A stretch of DNA of 64,000 bases, from contig CAZXJI010000004.1 in the NCBI GenBank assembly GCA_964640955.1, forward strand, positions 1 through 64,000. The letters run 5' to 3'. The notes beneath the pieces were generated by a model. It was not told the origin of the DNA. It saw nothing but the letters and a program-made list of their open reading frames with translations, and made no database searches. This stretch comes from CAXXOK01 sp964640955. Lineage in GTDB: Bacteria; Bacillota; Clostridia; Christensenellales; Aristaeellaceae. Of the stretch, positions 17,778 through 26,097 are shown in pieces. Each line of letters opens with the position of its first letter. Position 1 is the stretch's first letter. A program made the translations under genes and the position numbers.

Positions 17778-18344
17778 TCATTCGGCGTCCGCGCCGTCCG
17801 CCATGAGCCGGGGAAACGGCACGGGTTCGGCGGGCGAGTCGTCGAAAGCCCCGATCTCCCTGCTCATCCACACGACGCCCAGCCACCGGCCGTTCTTGTA
17901 TCCCATGCGCTGGAAATGCCCTGCCTGCGTGAACCCCATGGCGCGGTGCAGCGCCAGGCTCGGCTCGTTGATTTCCGTAATCACGCCGTAAACGGTTTTA
18001 AAGCCCTGCCTTTTCAGCAGTTCAAGCAGGCGCGCGTACAGCGCGCTGCCCAGCCCCGCGCGCCTGGGCGCGTCCGGCGTAAGGTAGACCGTCGCTTCCA
18101 CGCCCCAGCGGTACGCCTCGTGCGGGCGGATCCGTCCGCCGTAGGCGAAGCCGCAGGGAATGCCGTCCGCCTCGCAGATGAGGAACGGGTAGGTTTTCAG
18201 GGTGGTTTCGATTTTCGCGCGGTAGCTTTCCACGTCCGGGTTCTCGGTGGAGAAGGTGGCGTAGCTGTTTTGCACATAGTAGCCGTACACGTCGTGCACG
18301 AAAGCCGCGTCCGCTTCGGTCGCCGTGCGGATGTTTACCTGCAT
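17778..18344 (-). CDS. GNAT N-acetyltransferase, phosphinothricin-acetyltransferase-like
   Basis: 188 aa. It matches the PAT/YwnH group: IRTATEADAAFVHDVYGYYV at the N-terminus, STENPD near 34, acetyl-CoA loop RRAGLGSALYARLL (about 92-105), then NEPSLALHRAMGFTQAGHF and GYKNGRWLGVVWM. Members acetylate the amino group of small molecules such as methionine sulfoximine. The natural substrate here is unknown. It lies 12 bp downstream of rqcH with GAGGTGC before its ATG, so it is probably cotranscribed. The C-terminal 20 residues are acidic and not conserved. Confidence 0.8.
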   Translation of the reverse strand: MQVNIRTATEADAAFVHDVYGYYVQNSYATFSTENPDVESYRAKIETTLKTYPFLICEADGIPCGFAYGGRIRPHEAYRWGVEATVYLTPDAPRRAGLGSALYARLLELLKRQGFKTVYGVITEINEPSLALHRAMGFTQAGHFQRMGYKNGRWLGVVWMSREIGAFDDSPAEPVPFPRLMADGADAE

Positions 18345-18356
18345 GTTGCCTGCACC

Positions 18357-20108
18357 TCAGTTCTCGGCGGCAGCGCGGGAGATGGCGACCGTTTCCTCCG
18401 GCGTCAGGCCGACGAAGATCGTTTTGAAATTCGTGTACGTCACAAGCCCCGCGGGCGAGCCGGAAGCTTTCTTCACATACTTTCGCCGCGTGTAATCCAC
18501 GGGGAGGCCGGGGTGGTTGCGGCCCTTGCTGTAGTACGCGGCAAGCCTGGCCGCGTAGGCGAGCGTCTCGTCCGCGGGGTCGCCCTCCGTGCGGATAATC
18601 ACGTGCGAGCCGGGAATGCCCTGCGCGTGCAGCCATATCTCGTTTCCACGGGCGTGCAGGGTGAGGCGGTCGTTTTGCAGGGCGTTTTTGCCCACGTAGA
18701 TTTCCGTGCCGTCCGGCGCCGGGAACCGGTAGGGTTTCCCTTCCGGCGCCTTTTTGCGCCTGCGCGTTTCGGCGTCCGGCCGCAGGAAGCCGTTTTCGCA
18801 CAGCAGCGCGCGAATCTCGGCAAGGTCGGTGGCCGTGGTGCACTTTTCCAGGTCGTCCAAGGCGTTTTCCAACAGTTCCGACTCGTTTTGAATAATCTCG
18901 AGCTGCTCGCGGGCGTACTTCTCGGCGCTCTTGGCCTTGCGGTACCTTTTGTAATACTGCTGCGCGTTTTTCGCCGGGGTGAGCTGCGTGGAAAGCGGAA
19001 TGGCCACGGTCCTCTGCTCGGGGTCGTAGTAGTCGGTCACCTGCGCCTCGCCGGCGCCGGGCTTGACGGCGTGCAGGTTGGCGGTCAGCAGTTCGCCGAA
19101 AAGCCGGTATTGCTCCGCTTTTTCGCTCTCCGCGAGCGTTTCCAGCATGATCTCCCGCTTCTTTTCCAGCCGGGACAGGTTGGTTTTGATGTGCTTTTGC
19201 AGCCCTGCGCCGCGCTGGGCCATCCGGAGGCGCAGGTCGCGGCCCAGGTAGTACGCGTCCATCGCGGCGCTCAGGCTTTCGGCCGGCTTCTGATCCGCCG
19301 CGGCAAAGGAACGGTACGGGAACGGGAAAAAATCGATCACCCGTCCCGTGGGCTCGGCGAGTGTGACGGGCGCGGCCCTCTCGGGCAGGCCCGAGCAAAA
19401 CACGGCGACCGCCTCGGCCACGGCGGGCACGTTCACCTCGGCGCAGATAAGCGATCCGTCCACGCCGATCTGAGCGCACGTTTCGCGCGCGCTGATCTTC
19501 GCGAGGCCCGAGATATTGGCGATCAGCGCCTTTTCCAGCGTGCCCGGAAAGGAGGCGAGCCGCGCTTCCAGCGCCGCACTCGTCACTTCGGACGGCGGCA
19601 GCTTGTCCTGCGCGGGCGGCCATACGTACAGGATGCCCGGCAGCAGCACGCGCACCCGGCTCATTTCGCTGTTCACGTGGCGTACGCTGTCCGCGATCGT
19701 TCCTTTTTCGTCCACCAGCGTCAGGTTGCTGTAACGCCCCATGATCTCCAAAACGAGCGTTTTCTGCACCGTGTCGCCCAGTTCCCCCACGCCTTCCAGC
19801 GTGATCGTCAGCACCCGGTCGCCCCGCCATTGCGCGATATCGACGATCCGCGCGCCCTGCAGATGCTTGCGCATCAGCATGCAGAACATCGGCGGCTGGG
19901 CGGGGTTCTCATAGGCCTGCGCGGTGAGCTGCGCGCGCGCCTGATCGGCGTTGGCGCTCAGAAGCAGCTTATGGTTTTTGCCCTGGCTGCGCACGAGCAA
20001 TAAAAGCGCGTCGCGCTCCGGCTGGTTAACGCGTTCCACGCGCCCGCCGACCAGCGCCTGCCGCAGTTCGTCGGCCATGAAGGAAAGGGTAAAGCCGTCC
20101 ATGGGCAT
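18357..20108 (-). CDS. rqcH: Ribosome quality-control factor RqcH (NFACT family)
   Basis: 583 aa from ATG at 20108 (MPMDGFTL, the usual NFACT start; GAGGGGG lies 9 bp upstream). The frame stays open further upstream but that part is not conserved. NFACT-N occupies about 1-270, a coiled-coil middle about 290-440, and the NFACT-R domain about 455-560 with NEIWLHAQGIPGSHVII and YSKGRNHPGLPVDY. RqcH binds 50S subunits with stalled peptidyl-tRNA and recruits tRNA-Ala to add alanine tails for degradation. Older databases call it fibronectin-binding protein A. It shares a divergent promoter region with the RNase PH fusion. Confidence 0.9.
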   Translation of the reverse strand: MPMDGFTLSFMADELRQALVGGRVERVNQPERDALLLLVRSQGKNHKLLLSANADQARAQLTAQAYENPAQPPMFCMLMRKHLQGARIVDIAQWRGDRVLTITLEGVGELGDTVQKTLVLEIMGRYSNLTLVDEKGTIADSVRHVNSEMSRVRVLLPGILYVWPPAQDKLPPSEVTSAALEARLASFPGTLEKALIANISGLAKISARETCAQIGVDGSLICAEVNVPAVAEAVAVFCSGLPERAAPVTLAEPTGRVIDFFPFPYRSFAAADQKPAESLSAAMDAYYLGRDLRLRMAQRGAGLQKHIKTNLSRLEKKREIMLETLAESEKAEQYRLFGELLTANLHAVKPGAGEAQVTDYYDPEQRTVAIPLSTQLTPAKNAQQYYKRYRKAKSAEKYAREQLEIIQNESELLENALDDLEKCTTATDLAEIRALLCENGFLRPDAETRRRKKAPEGKPYRFPAPDGTEIYVGKNALQNDRLTLHARGNEIWLHAQGIPGSHVIIRTEGDPADETLAYAARLAAYYSKGRNHPGLPVDYTRRKYVKKASGSPAGLVTYTNFKTIFVGLTPEETVAISRAAAEN

Positions 20109-20139
20109 CGCCGTGGCCCCCTCGCATGAAGTAACCCTG

Positions 20140-20168
20140 ATGATAGCACAAAGCGAAGCGCCGCGCAA
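20140..20168 (-). promoter_or_regulatory. Promoter of rqcH
   Basis: On the minus strand TTGCGC (20168-20163), 17-bp spacer, TATCAT (20145-20140). The -35 is partial. Confidence 0.5.
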
Positions 20169-20179
20169 TCGCGCGCCGC

Positions 20180-20208
20180 TGGACAGACGCGCGAAAACTC
20201 CGTATAAT
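20180..20208 (+). promoter_or_regulatory. Promoter of the RNase PH-RdgB gene
   Basis: TGGACA (20180-20185), 17-bp spacer, TATAAT (20203-20208), about 50 bp before the start codon. Back to back with the rqcH promoter. Confidence 0.75.
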
Positions 20209-20259
20209 AACGGCGAAAACAACGCCAGATGCGCTCAACTACGGAAGGAAGTGCCGATA

Positions 20260-21573
20260 ATGAACCGCACCGACGGACGCGCGCCCATGCAGCTGCGCCC
20301 CTGCGCCATCGAACCCGATTATATGAAAACCGCCGACGGCAGTTGCCTGATCGCCACGGGGACGACCAAGGTCATCTGCACCGCGAGCGTGGAGGAAGGC
20401 GTGCCGCCGTTCCTGCGCGGGCAGGGCCGCGGCTGGGTGACGGCTGAATACGCCATGCTCCCGGCCTCCACCGGCCGGCGCAAGCCCCGCGACGGCATTA
20501 AAAAGGACGGCCGCGGCGTCGAGATTCAGCGGCTCATCGGCCGTTCGCTGCGCCAGGCGGTGGACATGCAAAAGCTTGGCGAGCGGACGATCACGCTGGA
20601 CTGCGACGTGCTGCAGGCCGACGGCGGCACACGCACGGCATCCATCACGGGGGCGTACGTGGCGCTGGTTTCCGCCGTGCGGAAGCTTTTGCAAAACGGC
20701 CTGATTGCGGATAACCCGATGATCGGGCAGGTGGCGGCGGTCAGCTGCGGCATCGTGGAGGACACGCCTTTGCTCGATTTGTGCTACGTGGAGGACAGCC
20801 GTGCCCAGACGGATATGAATCTGGTGCTCAACCACCGGGGCGAGTTTATCGAGCTGCAGGGCACGGGCGAGGGCCGCGCCTTCACCCGGCGGGAGCTGGA
20901 CACCCTGCTTACGTACGGCTCCGCGGGCGTGCGCGGCCTGATGCGCGCTCAGCGGCAGGCGCTCCGCGGCCGCGGCGACCTGCTCGTGCCCCTTCCCCGG
21001 CTGGCGGTCGCCACCGGCAACGCGCACAAGCTTGCGGAGCTGCGCGCCATTCTGGGCGGCGTATGCGAGCCGGTCGGCATGGATACGGTTGGCTTTAGCG
21101 GGGAGATCGCCGAGGACGGCGATACGTTTGAGCAAAACGCCGTTATCAAGGCCGAGGCGGTGGCCAAGGCCACGGGTCTGCCCGCGCTGGCGGACGACAG
21201 CGGCCTATCCGTGGCGGCGCTGGGCGGCGCGCCCGGCGTACGCAGCGCGCGCTACGCGGGCGGCCACGGGGACAGCGCGGCCAACAACCGCCTGCTGCTT
21301 CAAAACATGCAGGGCGTTGCCGACCGCCGGTGCAAGTTCGTCTGCGCCATGGCGCTGGCGATACCCGGCGAAGAAACGCGCGTGGCGACCGGCGAATGCG
21401 AAGGCACGCTCCTTTCGGCGCCGCGCGGGCAAAGCGGCTTCGGGTACGATCCGCTGTTTTTGTACGAGACCGGCAAGACCTTCGCCGAAATGGGCGAAGC
21501 CGATAAAAACAGAGTCAGCCACCGGGCACGCGCCGCCGAGAAGATGCGCGCCCTGCTTTCGGAGGTGCTGTAG
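20260..21573 (+). CDS. RNase PH fused to RdgB/HAM1 nucleotide pyrophosphatase
   Basis: 437 aa from ATG at 20260 (GGAAGGAAG upstream). Residues 1 to about 240 are RNase PH: GTTKVICTASVEEGVPPFL, GWVTAEYAMLPASTGRR, GRSLRQAVD, LDCDVLQADGGTRTASI and GTGEGRAFTRREL. This is the phosphorolytic 3'-end trimming exonuclease for tRNA. After a short linker, residues about 247-437 are RdgB: LAVATGNAHKLAEL, ADDSGLSV, GAPGVRSARYAG and GFGYDPLF. RdgB hydrolyses XTP and dITP to keep non-canonical purines out of nucleic acids. The two genes are commonly adjacent in Firmicutes; here they are one reading frame. The phosphoesterase gene follows within 1 bp. Confidence 0.92.
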   Translation: MNRTDGRAPMQLRPCAIEPDYMKTADGSCLIATGTTKVICTASVEEGVPPFLRGQGRGWVTAEYAMLPASTGRRKPRDGIKKDGRGVEIQRLIGRSLRQAVDMQKLGERTITLDCDVLQADGGTRTASITGAYVALVSAVRKLLQNGLIADNPMIGQVAAVSCGIVEDTPLLDLCYVEDSRAQTDMNLVLNHRGEFIELQGTGEGRAFTRRELDTLLTYGSAGVRGLMRAQRQALRGRGDLLVPLPRLAVATGNAHKLAELRAILGGVCEPVGMDTVGFSGEIAEDGDTFEQNAVIKAEAVAKATGLPALADDSGLSVAALGGAPGVRSARYAGGHGDSAANNRLLLQNMQGVADRRCKFVCAMALAIPGEETRVATGECEGTLLSAPRGQSGFGYDPLFLYETGKTFAEMGEADKNRVSHRARAAEKMRALLSEVL

Positions 21574-21574
21574 G

Positions 21575-22081
21575 GTGAAGATCGTCGCCGTCAGTGACAG
21601 CCACGGCAACCCCGGCCTGCTGAGGGAAGCGGTGGAGGCGGCGCAGCTCGGCGCGCCGATCGACGTGCTGGTGCACTGCGGGGACGGCGTGCGCGACCTG
21701 GCCGCGGCGGAGGCCGTCGTGCGCGCCGCCAACCCGGACGCGCGCGTGTACGCCGTGCGCGGCAACTGCGATATCGGCGCCTTTTCCGTGCCCGCGCTGG
21801 AGCTGTTCGAAGCAAACGGTGTGCGCGTGATGGCCTCTCACGGGCACGCTTACGGCGTGAAAACACAGTATGCGGCCCTGCTGGCCGCCGCGCGGGAACG
21901 CGGTGCGAAAATCGTCTTCTTCGGGCACACGCACCGGCCGCTTCTGGAGGCCGTGGGAGGCATCTACCTCATCAATCCCGGCGCGATCTGCAACCACCTG
22001 CCGGGCAACACCGCCTACGCGCGCGTGCTGGTGGATTCGGCGGGAGGCGTGCGCGCCGACCTGATGCCGTGGCTTGCGTGA
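21575..22081 (+). CDS. YfcE/MJ0936-type metallophosphoesterase
   Basis: 168 aa from GTG at 21575, which follows GGAGG by 9 bp. The five metal-site motifs are present: VSDSHGN (about 5-11), HCGDGV (about 36), VRGNCD (about 63), ASHGHAYG (about 88) and FGHTHRP (about 114). Members are manganese-dependent phosphodiesterases acting on small substrates in vitro, and the physiological substrate is unknown. It is coupled to the RNase PH-RdgB gene, an arrangement frequent in Firmicutes that hints at nucleotide or RNA housekeeping. Confidence 0.85.
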   Translation: MKIVAVSDSHGNPGLLREAVEAAQLGAPIDVLVHCGDGVRDLAAAEAVVRAANPDARVYAVRGNCDIGAFSVPALELFEANGVRVMASHGHAYGVKTQYAALLAAARERGAKIVFFGHTHRPLLEAVGGIYLINPGAICNHLPGNTAYARVLVDSAGGVRADLMPWLA

Positions 22082-22165
22082 TACGCTCTTTCCTTTCAAG
22101 CGCCCTTCCGGCGAACCGTTTGCCTGGCATTTTTTATTTTCTCTGAAATTTCTTTTCAAACGGCG

Positions 22166-22194
22166 TTGACAATCGAATATCCCCATGCTATGAT
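22166..22194 (+). promoter_or_regulatory. Sigma-A promoter of the isc operon
   Basis: TTGACA (22166-22171), 17-bp spacer, TATGAT (22189-22194). Start expected near 22201, inside the palindrome described next. Confidence 0.85.
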
Positions 22195-22201
22195 ATCCGC
22201 G

Positions 22202-22226
22202 ATACCCGATTAAATTAGTCGGGTAT
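22202..22226 (+). promoter_or_regulatory. IscR type-1-like operator
   Basis: A 25-bp site from ATACCCGATT to AGTCGGGTAT inside a palindrome with 9-bp perfect arms (GATACCCGA 22201-22209, TCGGGTATC 22219-22227). It fits the enterobacterial IscR type-1 consensus (ATASYYGACT...AGTCRRSTAT) at every position but one. It covers the transcription start, so bound Rrf2 protein should repress the operon. Confidence 0.8.
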
Positions 22227-22241
22227 CGGAAAGGAAATCGG

Positions 22242-22673
22242 ATGAAGCTTTCAACGCGCGGCAAATACGGGCTGTACGCCATGTATTACCTGGCCCGCCA
22301 CCGGGACGACGGCCCCCAGAGCCTGCAAAGCATCGCTTCGGTCGGCATTCCCAAGCAGTATCTGGAGCAGCTTCTGGGCAACCTGCGCCGGGCGGGGCTG
22401 GTGGGAAGCGTGCGCGGCTCGCAGGGCGGGTACCGCATCGCCAAACCGCCGGGGGAGATTACGGTGCTGGACGTGATCGACGCCATGGAAGGGCCGCTGG
22501 AACTGAGCGACTGCATGGCGGACGAAAACGTGTGCGACCGGTCGCTCGTATGCCCGGTGAGGCGCGTCTGGCACCGATTGACCGATTCCATCAACCGCGA
22601 ACTGGCGGGCATCACGCTGGACGATATGTTCAAGCAACCCCAAGAATGTGAGGCAGGCAGGAATGACGGATAA
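22242..22673 (+). CDS. iscR: Rrf2-family Fe-S cluster regulator (IscR-like)
   Basis: 143 aa. Winged-helix N-terminus (MKLSTRGKYGLYAMYYLA, then QYLEQLLGNLRRAGLV and VRGSQGGYRIAKP). Three cysteines at 91, 98 and 104 (DCMADENVCDRSLVC) with His111 nearby match the Fe-S ligand region of IscR (C92, C98, C104 in E. coli). It is first gene of an operon with iscS and iscU, directly behind its probable own operator, so feedback control of Fe-S assembly is likely. It overlaps iscS by 11 bp. CymR is another Rrf2 option in Firmicutes but lacks this cysteine triad. Confidence 0.9.
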   Translation: MKLSTRGKYGLYAMYYLARHRDDGPQSLQSIASVGIPKQYLEQLLGNLRRAGLVGSVRGSQGGYRIAKPPGEITVLDVIDAMEGPLELSDCMADENVCDRSLVCPVRRVWHRLTDSINRELAGITLDDMFKQPQECEAGRNDG

Positions 22674-23850
22674 GCGAATCATCTACATGGACAACGCGGC
22701 GACCACGGCGGTGCGCCCGGAAGTGCTTACGGCCATGCTCCCCTATTTTACGGAGCATTACGGCAACCCCAGCTCCATCCACACCGTCGGCCGCGACGCC
22801 AAGCGCGCCGTGGAGGCCGCGCGCAGGCAGGTAGCCGCCGCCGTCGGTGCCCTGCCGCAGGAAATCTACTTTACGGCGGGCGGCAGCGAAAGCGACAACT
22901 GGGCACTTCGCGCGCCGACCGAACTGCTTGAGAAGAAGGGCAAACACATCATCACCAGCGCGGTGGAGCACCACGCGGTGCTGCACACCTGCGAATATCT
23001 GGAGAAGTACCGCGGCTACCGCGTCACCTACGTTCCCGTGGACGAGGGCGGTCGCGTGGATCCTGAGGACGTGCGCAGGGCCATCGCGCCCGACACGGTG
23101 CTCATCTCCATTATGGCCGCCAACAACGAGATCGGCACCCTGCAGCCCGTCGCGGAGATCGGCAAAATCGCCAAAGAGGCGGGCGTTCTGTTCCACACCG
23201 ACGCGGTGCAGGCGGTGGGCGCCATTCCCGTGGACGTCAACGCCTGGAACGTGGATATGCTCTCGCTGTCGGCGCACAAGTTCCACGGCCCCAAGGGCGT
23301 GGGCGCGCTGTACGTGCGCAAGGGCGTGCGCATGAACAACCTCATCTTCGGCGGCGCGCAGGAACGCAACCTGCGCGGCGGCACCGAGAACCTCGCCTCC
23401 ATCGTGGGGCTGGGCGAAGCCATCGAGCTGGCCGTTTCGGAGCTCCCGGAATATGCCCGCCGCATGACGAAGCTTCGCGACATGCTCATCGACGGCATCC
23501 TGTCCGAGATTCCCGACGTGCGCCTCAACGGTCACCGCGACGGGCGCCTGCCCGGCAACGTGAACGTGAGCGTGCGCTATATCGAAGGCGAATCCCTGCT
23601 GATGCGCCTCGACCTGGCGGGCGTGGAAGGCTCCAGCGGATCCGCCTGCACCAGCGGCAGCCTCGACCCCAGCCACGTGCTGCTGGCCATCGGTCTTCCG
23701 CACGAGATCGCCCACGGAAGCCTGCGGCTGTCGCTGGGCAGCGAAAACACCGAAGAGGACGTGCGCTACGTGCTTGCCGTTCTCCCCGGCGTGGTGCAGA
23801 CCCTGCGCGACATGAGCCCCCTCACCCAGCCCAGCTGCCCCACCGCGTAA
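22663..23850 (+). CDS. iscS: Cysteine desulfurase IscS/NifS
   Basis: 395 aa from ATG at 22663 (GGCAGG upstream, start inside iscR). PLP enzyme that takes sulfur from cysteine for Fe-S clusters. Visible: IIYMDNAATTAVRPEV at the N-terminus, the PLP lysine in SLSAHKFHGPKGVGALY (about 205), and the persulfide cysteine in SSGSACTSGSLDPSHVL (about 325). The active-site loop is the long IscS/NifS type, so it should deliver sulfur directly to IscU. Operon iscR-iscS-iscU. Confidence 0.95.
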   Translation: MTDKRIIYMDNAATTAVRPEVLTAMLPYFTEHYGNPSSIHTVGRDAKRAVEAARRQVAAAVGALPQEIYFTAGGSESDNWALRAPTELLEKKGKHIITSAVEHHAVLHTCEYLEKYRGYRVTYVPVDEGGRVDPEDVRRAIAPDTVLISIMAANNEIGTLQPVAEIGKIAKEAGVLFHTDAVQAVGAIPVDVNAWNVDMLSLSAHKFHGPKGVGALYVRKGVRMNNLIFGGAQERNLRGGTENLASIVGLGEAIELAVSELPEYARRMTKLRDMLIDGILSEIPDVRLNGHRDGRLPGNVNVSVRYIEGESLLMRLDLAGVEGSSGSACTSGSLDPSHVLLAIGLPHEIAHGSLRLSLGSENTEEDVRYVLAVLPGVVQTLRDMSPLTQPSCPTA

Positions 23851-23898
23851 AAACCCCGGTCAACCGACTTTCTCAATTCCGCAAGGAGGTAACCCGAT

Positions 23899-24288
23899 AT
23901 GTATTCCGAAAAAGTGATGGATCACTTCGAACATCCCCGCAACGTGGGCGAACTGCCGGACGCGTCCGGCACCGGCACCGTCGGCAACGCCAAGTGCGGC
24001 GATATCATGAAAATGGACATCAAGGTGGAGAACAACATCATCACCGACGTGAAATTCAAGACCTTCGGCTGCTGCGCCGCCGTGGCCACCAGCAGCATGG
24101 CCACCGAGATGATCAAGGGCAAAAGCGTGGACGAAGCGCTGGAGCTCACCAACAAGGCCGTCGCCGAAGCGCTGGACGGACTGCCCCCCGTGAAGATGCA
24201 CTGCTCGGTGCTGGCGGAGGAAGCCATCCACGCGGCGCTGACCGATTACCGCAAGAAGCACCCGCTGGAGCCGTCCGCGGGGGAATGA
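23899..24288 (+). CDS. iscU: Fe-S scaffold IscU (NifU N-terminal type)
   Basis: 129 aa. The three cluster cysteines are present: NAKCGD (about 34), FKTFGCCAAVATSS (about 59-60) and KMHCSVLAEEAI (about 103). The Asp after the first Cys is the residue that makes IscU clusters labile. MYSEKVMDHFEHPRNVG is the standard N-terminus. AAGGAGG lies ahead of the ATG. The LPPVKMHCS segment replaces the LPPVK HscA-binding loop in an otherwise regular IscU. No hscA/hscB or fdx genes follow. Confidence 0.95.
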   Translation: MYSEKVMDHFEHPRNVGELPDASGTGTVGNAKCGDIMKMDIKVENNIITDVKFKTFGCCAAVATSSMATEMIKGKSVDEALELTNKAVAEALDGLPPVKMHCSVLAEEAIHAALTDYRKKHPLEPSAGE

Positions 24289-24301
24289 AAGGTTGCTGCG
24301 T

Positions 24302-26074
24302 ATGCCCGATATCCACGGGAATACCGAAGGCGTTCGTAAAAGCATACTCGGAGAGCTGAAGGCCGTTTACGACGAGCCCGTTCCTTCCGACCAGTTTATG
24401 CCGCAGGAGCTGCTCAGCCGGCTTTGCGGCTATTCTGCGTTGCTCAACCGGGAGATCGCCCTGTACCTGAGCCGTTACGGCGAGGTGCTGGACGTGATCA
24501 TCGGCAAGGCCGACCACGTCGATCTGCCGGACGTCCGCCTGCGCCGAAGCGAGCGCCGGCTTTCCATGGTGCGCTGCGTGCACACCCATCCGCGCTGCTC
24601 GGGGCAACTGAGCGACGTGGACCTGAGCGCGCTTCTCTCCCTGCGCCTCGACGCCATCTGTGCCGTGGGCACGAACGAGGAGGGTGTCCCGACCACCGCA
24701 CAGTGCGCCTTTCTGAACCCGGACGCGCCCGGAGAGCCGGAATTGACGGAACTCCTTTCGGCAAGGCGCATGCCGGGCGACGCGTGGCTGGAGAAGATTC
24801 GGGAGGTGGACGCCCGGCTGACCGCCGAAGCGACCGGCACGCAGGCGGAAACGGAGAGGGCGATCCTCGTGGGGATCGAGAGCGAGGAGTCGCTTGCGGA
24901 GCTCTCCGCCCTCGCCAAAACCGCGGGCGCGGAAACGGTGCTGACCGTTTTGCAGAAGCGCGCCAGGCCGGACGCGGCCACCTGCATCGGCCGGGGCAAG
25001 GCCGAGGAGCTGTCGCTCACGGCCCAGGCGCTTCACGCCGACCTGGTTATTTTCGACGAAGAGCTGACCGGTGCGATGCAAAAAAACCTGGAGGACGTTT
25101 TGCGCGTCAAGATAGTGGACCGCACGGCGCTGATCCTGGATATCTTCGCCGCGCACGCCAGCACCCGCGAGGGCAAGCTGCAGGTGGAAATGGCGCAGCT
25201 CAAGTACCGCTCCCAGCGCCTGCTCGGGCAGGGATTGGCGCTGAGCCGGCTGGCGGGCGGCATCGGCACGCGCGGCCCCGGTGAAAGCAAGCTGGAAGTC
25301 GACCGCCGCCGTATCCGCGAGCGGCTCACGGCGCTGGAAGGGCAACTGGACGCCATCGAGAAGCAGCGTTCCCTGCGCCGGAAGGATCGCGAGAAGCGCC
25401 AGACGCCCCTCGTCGCGCTGGTGGGCTACACCAACGCGGGCAAATCCACGCTTTTCAACCGCCTGACCGGCGCCAGCGTCTACGTGCAGGACGAGCTCTT
25501 CGCCACGCTGGACAGCGTGAGCCGTCCCGTAACCCTTCCCCACGGCGGCACGGCGCTCGTGGTGGACACGGTCGGCTTCATCCGCAAGCTCCCCCACGAT
25601 CTGGTCAAGGCCTTCCGCGCCACGCTGGAGGAGGCCGCGCTGGCCGACGTGATCGTGATTGTCTCCGACGGTTCCAACCCCGAGATGCTCGCCCAGCACG
25701 CGACGGTGGAAGCGGTGCTTGCGGATCTGGGCGCGACCGACGCGCCCCGCGTGGACGCCCTCAACAAGGTCGACCGCTTCTCCCCCACGCCGGATACCCT
25801 TCCCGGGGCGGTGACCGTAAGCGCCCTCACGGGCGAAGGCGTTCCGCAGCTGATGGAGCGCGTCGAGGCGGCGCTCAACGCCGAGCTGCAAACCTGCCGG
25901 CTCCTGGTGCCGTTTTCCCATTACGGCGTCATGGACCTGCTGCACCGCTGCGGCGGCATCTACGCGCAGGAACATCGCGAGGACGGGGTGGTCGTATCCC
26001 TGCGCGCGCCGAGGCACATTGTAAAAAGTGCCTGTCAGGCAGGAGCGCGCCTGTTGGACGACGAAAACGTATAG
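24302..26074 (+). CDS. hflX: Ribosome-associated GTPase HflX with N-terminal JAMM-like extension
   Basis: 590 aa from ATG at 24302 (GAAAGG 9 bp upstream; a TTG at 24293 is also possible). The HflX core starts near residue 185 and the G domain near 365, with GYTNAGKST (G1), DTVGF (G3) and NKVD (G4). HflX splits stalled or hibernating 70S ribosomes. It is about 170 residues longer than E. coli HflX (426 aa). The N-terminal extension contains HTHPRCSGQLSDVD with H94, H96, S104 and D107 spaced exactly as HxHx7SxxD, plus Glu51 43 residues before H94. This is the JAMM/MPN+ metalloprotease pattern. Its activity is unknown. Confidence 0.9.
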   Translation: MPDIHGNTEGVRKSILGELKAVYDEPVPSDQFMPQELLSRLCGYSALLNREIALYLSRYGEVLDVIIGKADHVDLPDVRLRRSERRLSMVRCVHTHPRCSGQLSDVDLSALLSLRLDAICAVGTNEEGVPTTAQCAFLNPDAPGEPELTELLSARRMPGDAWLEKIREVDARLTAEATGTQAETERAILVGIESEESLAELSALAKTAGAETVLTVLQKRARPDAATCIGRGKAEELSLTAQALHADLVIFDEELTGAMQKNLEDVLRVKIVDRTALILDIFAAHASTREGKLQVEMAQLKYRSQRLLGQGLALSRLAGGIGTRGPGESKLEVDRRRIRERLTALEGQLDAIEKQRSLRRKDREKRQTPLVALVGYTNAGKSTLFNRLTGASVYVQDELFATLDSVSRPVTLPHGGTALVVDTVGFIRKLPHDLVKAFRATLEEAALADVIVIVSDGSNPEMLAQHATVEAVLADLGATDAPRVDALNKVDRFSPTPDTLPGAVTVSALTGEGVPQLMERVEAALNAELQTCRLLVPFSHYGVMDLLHRCGGIYAQEHREDGVVVSLRAPRHIVKSACQAGARLLDDENV

Positions 26075-26097
26075 TTGAATTTTATGTCAATTGGAGC

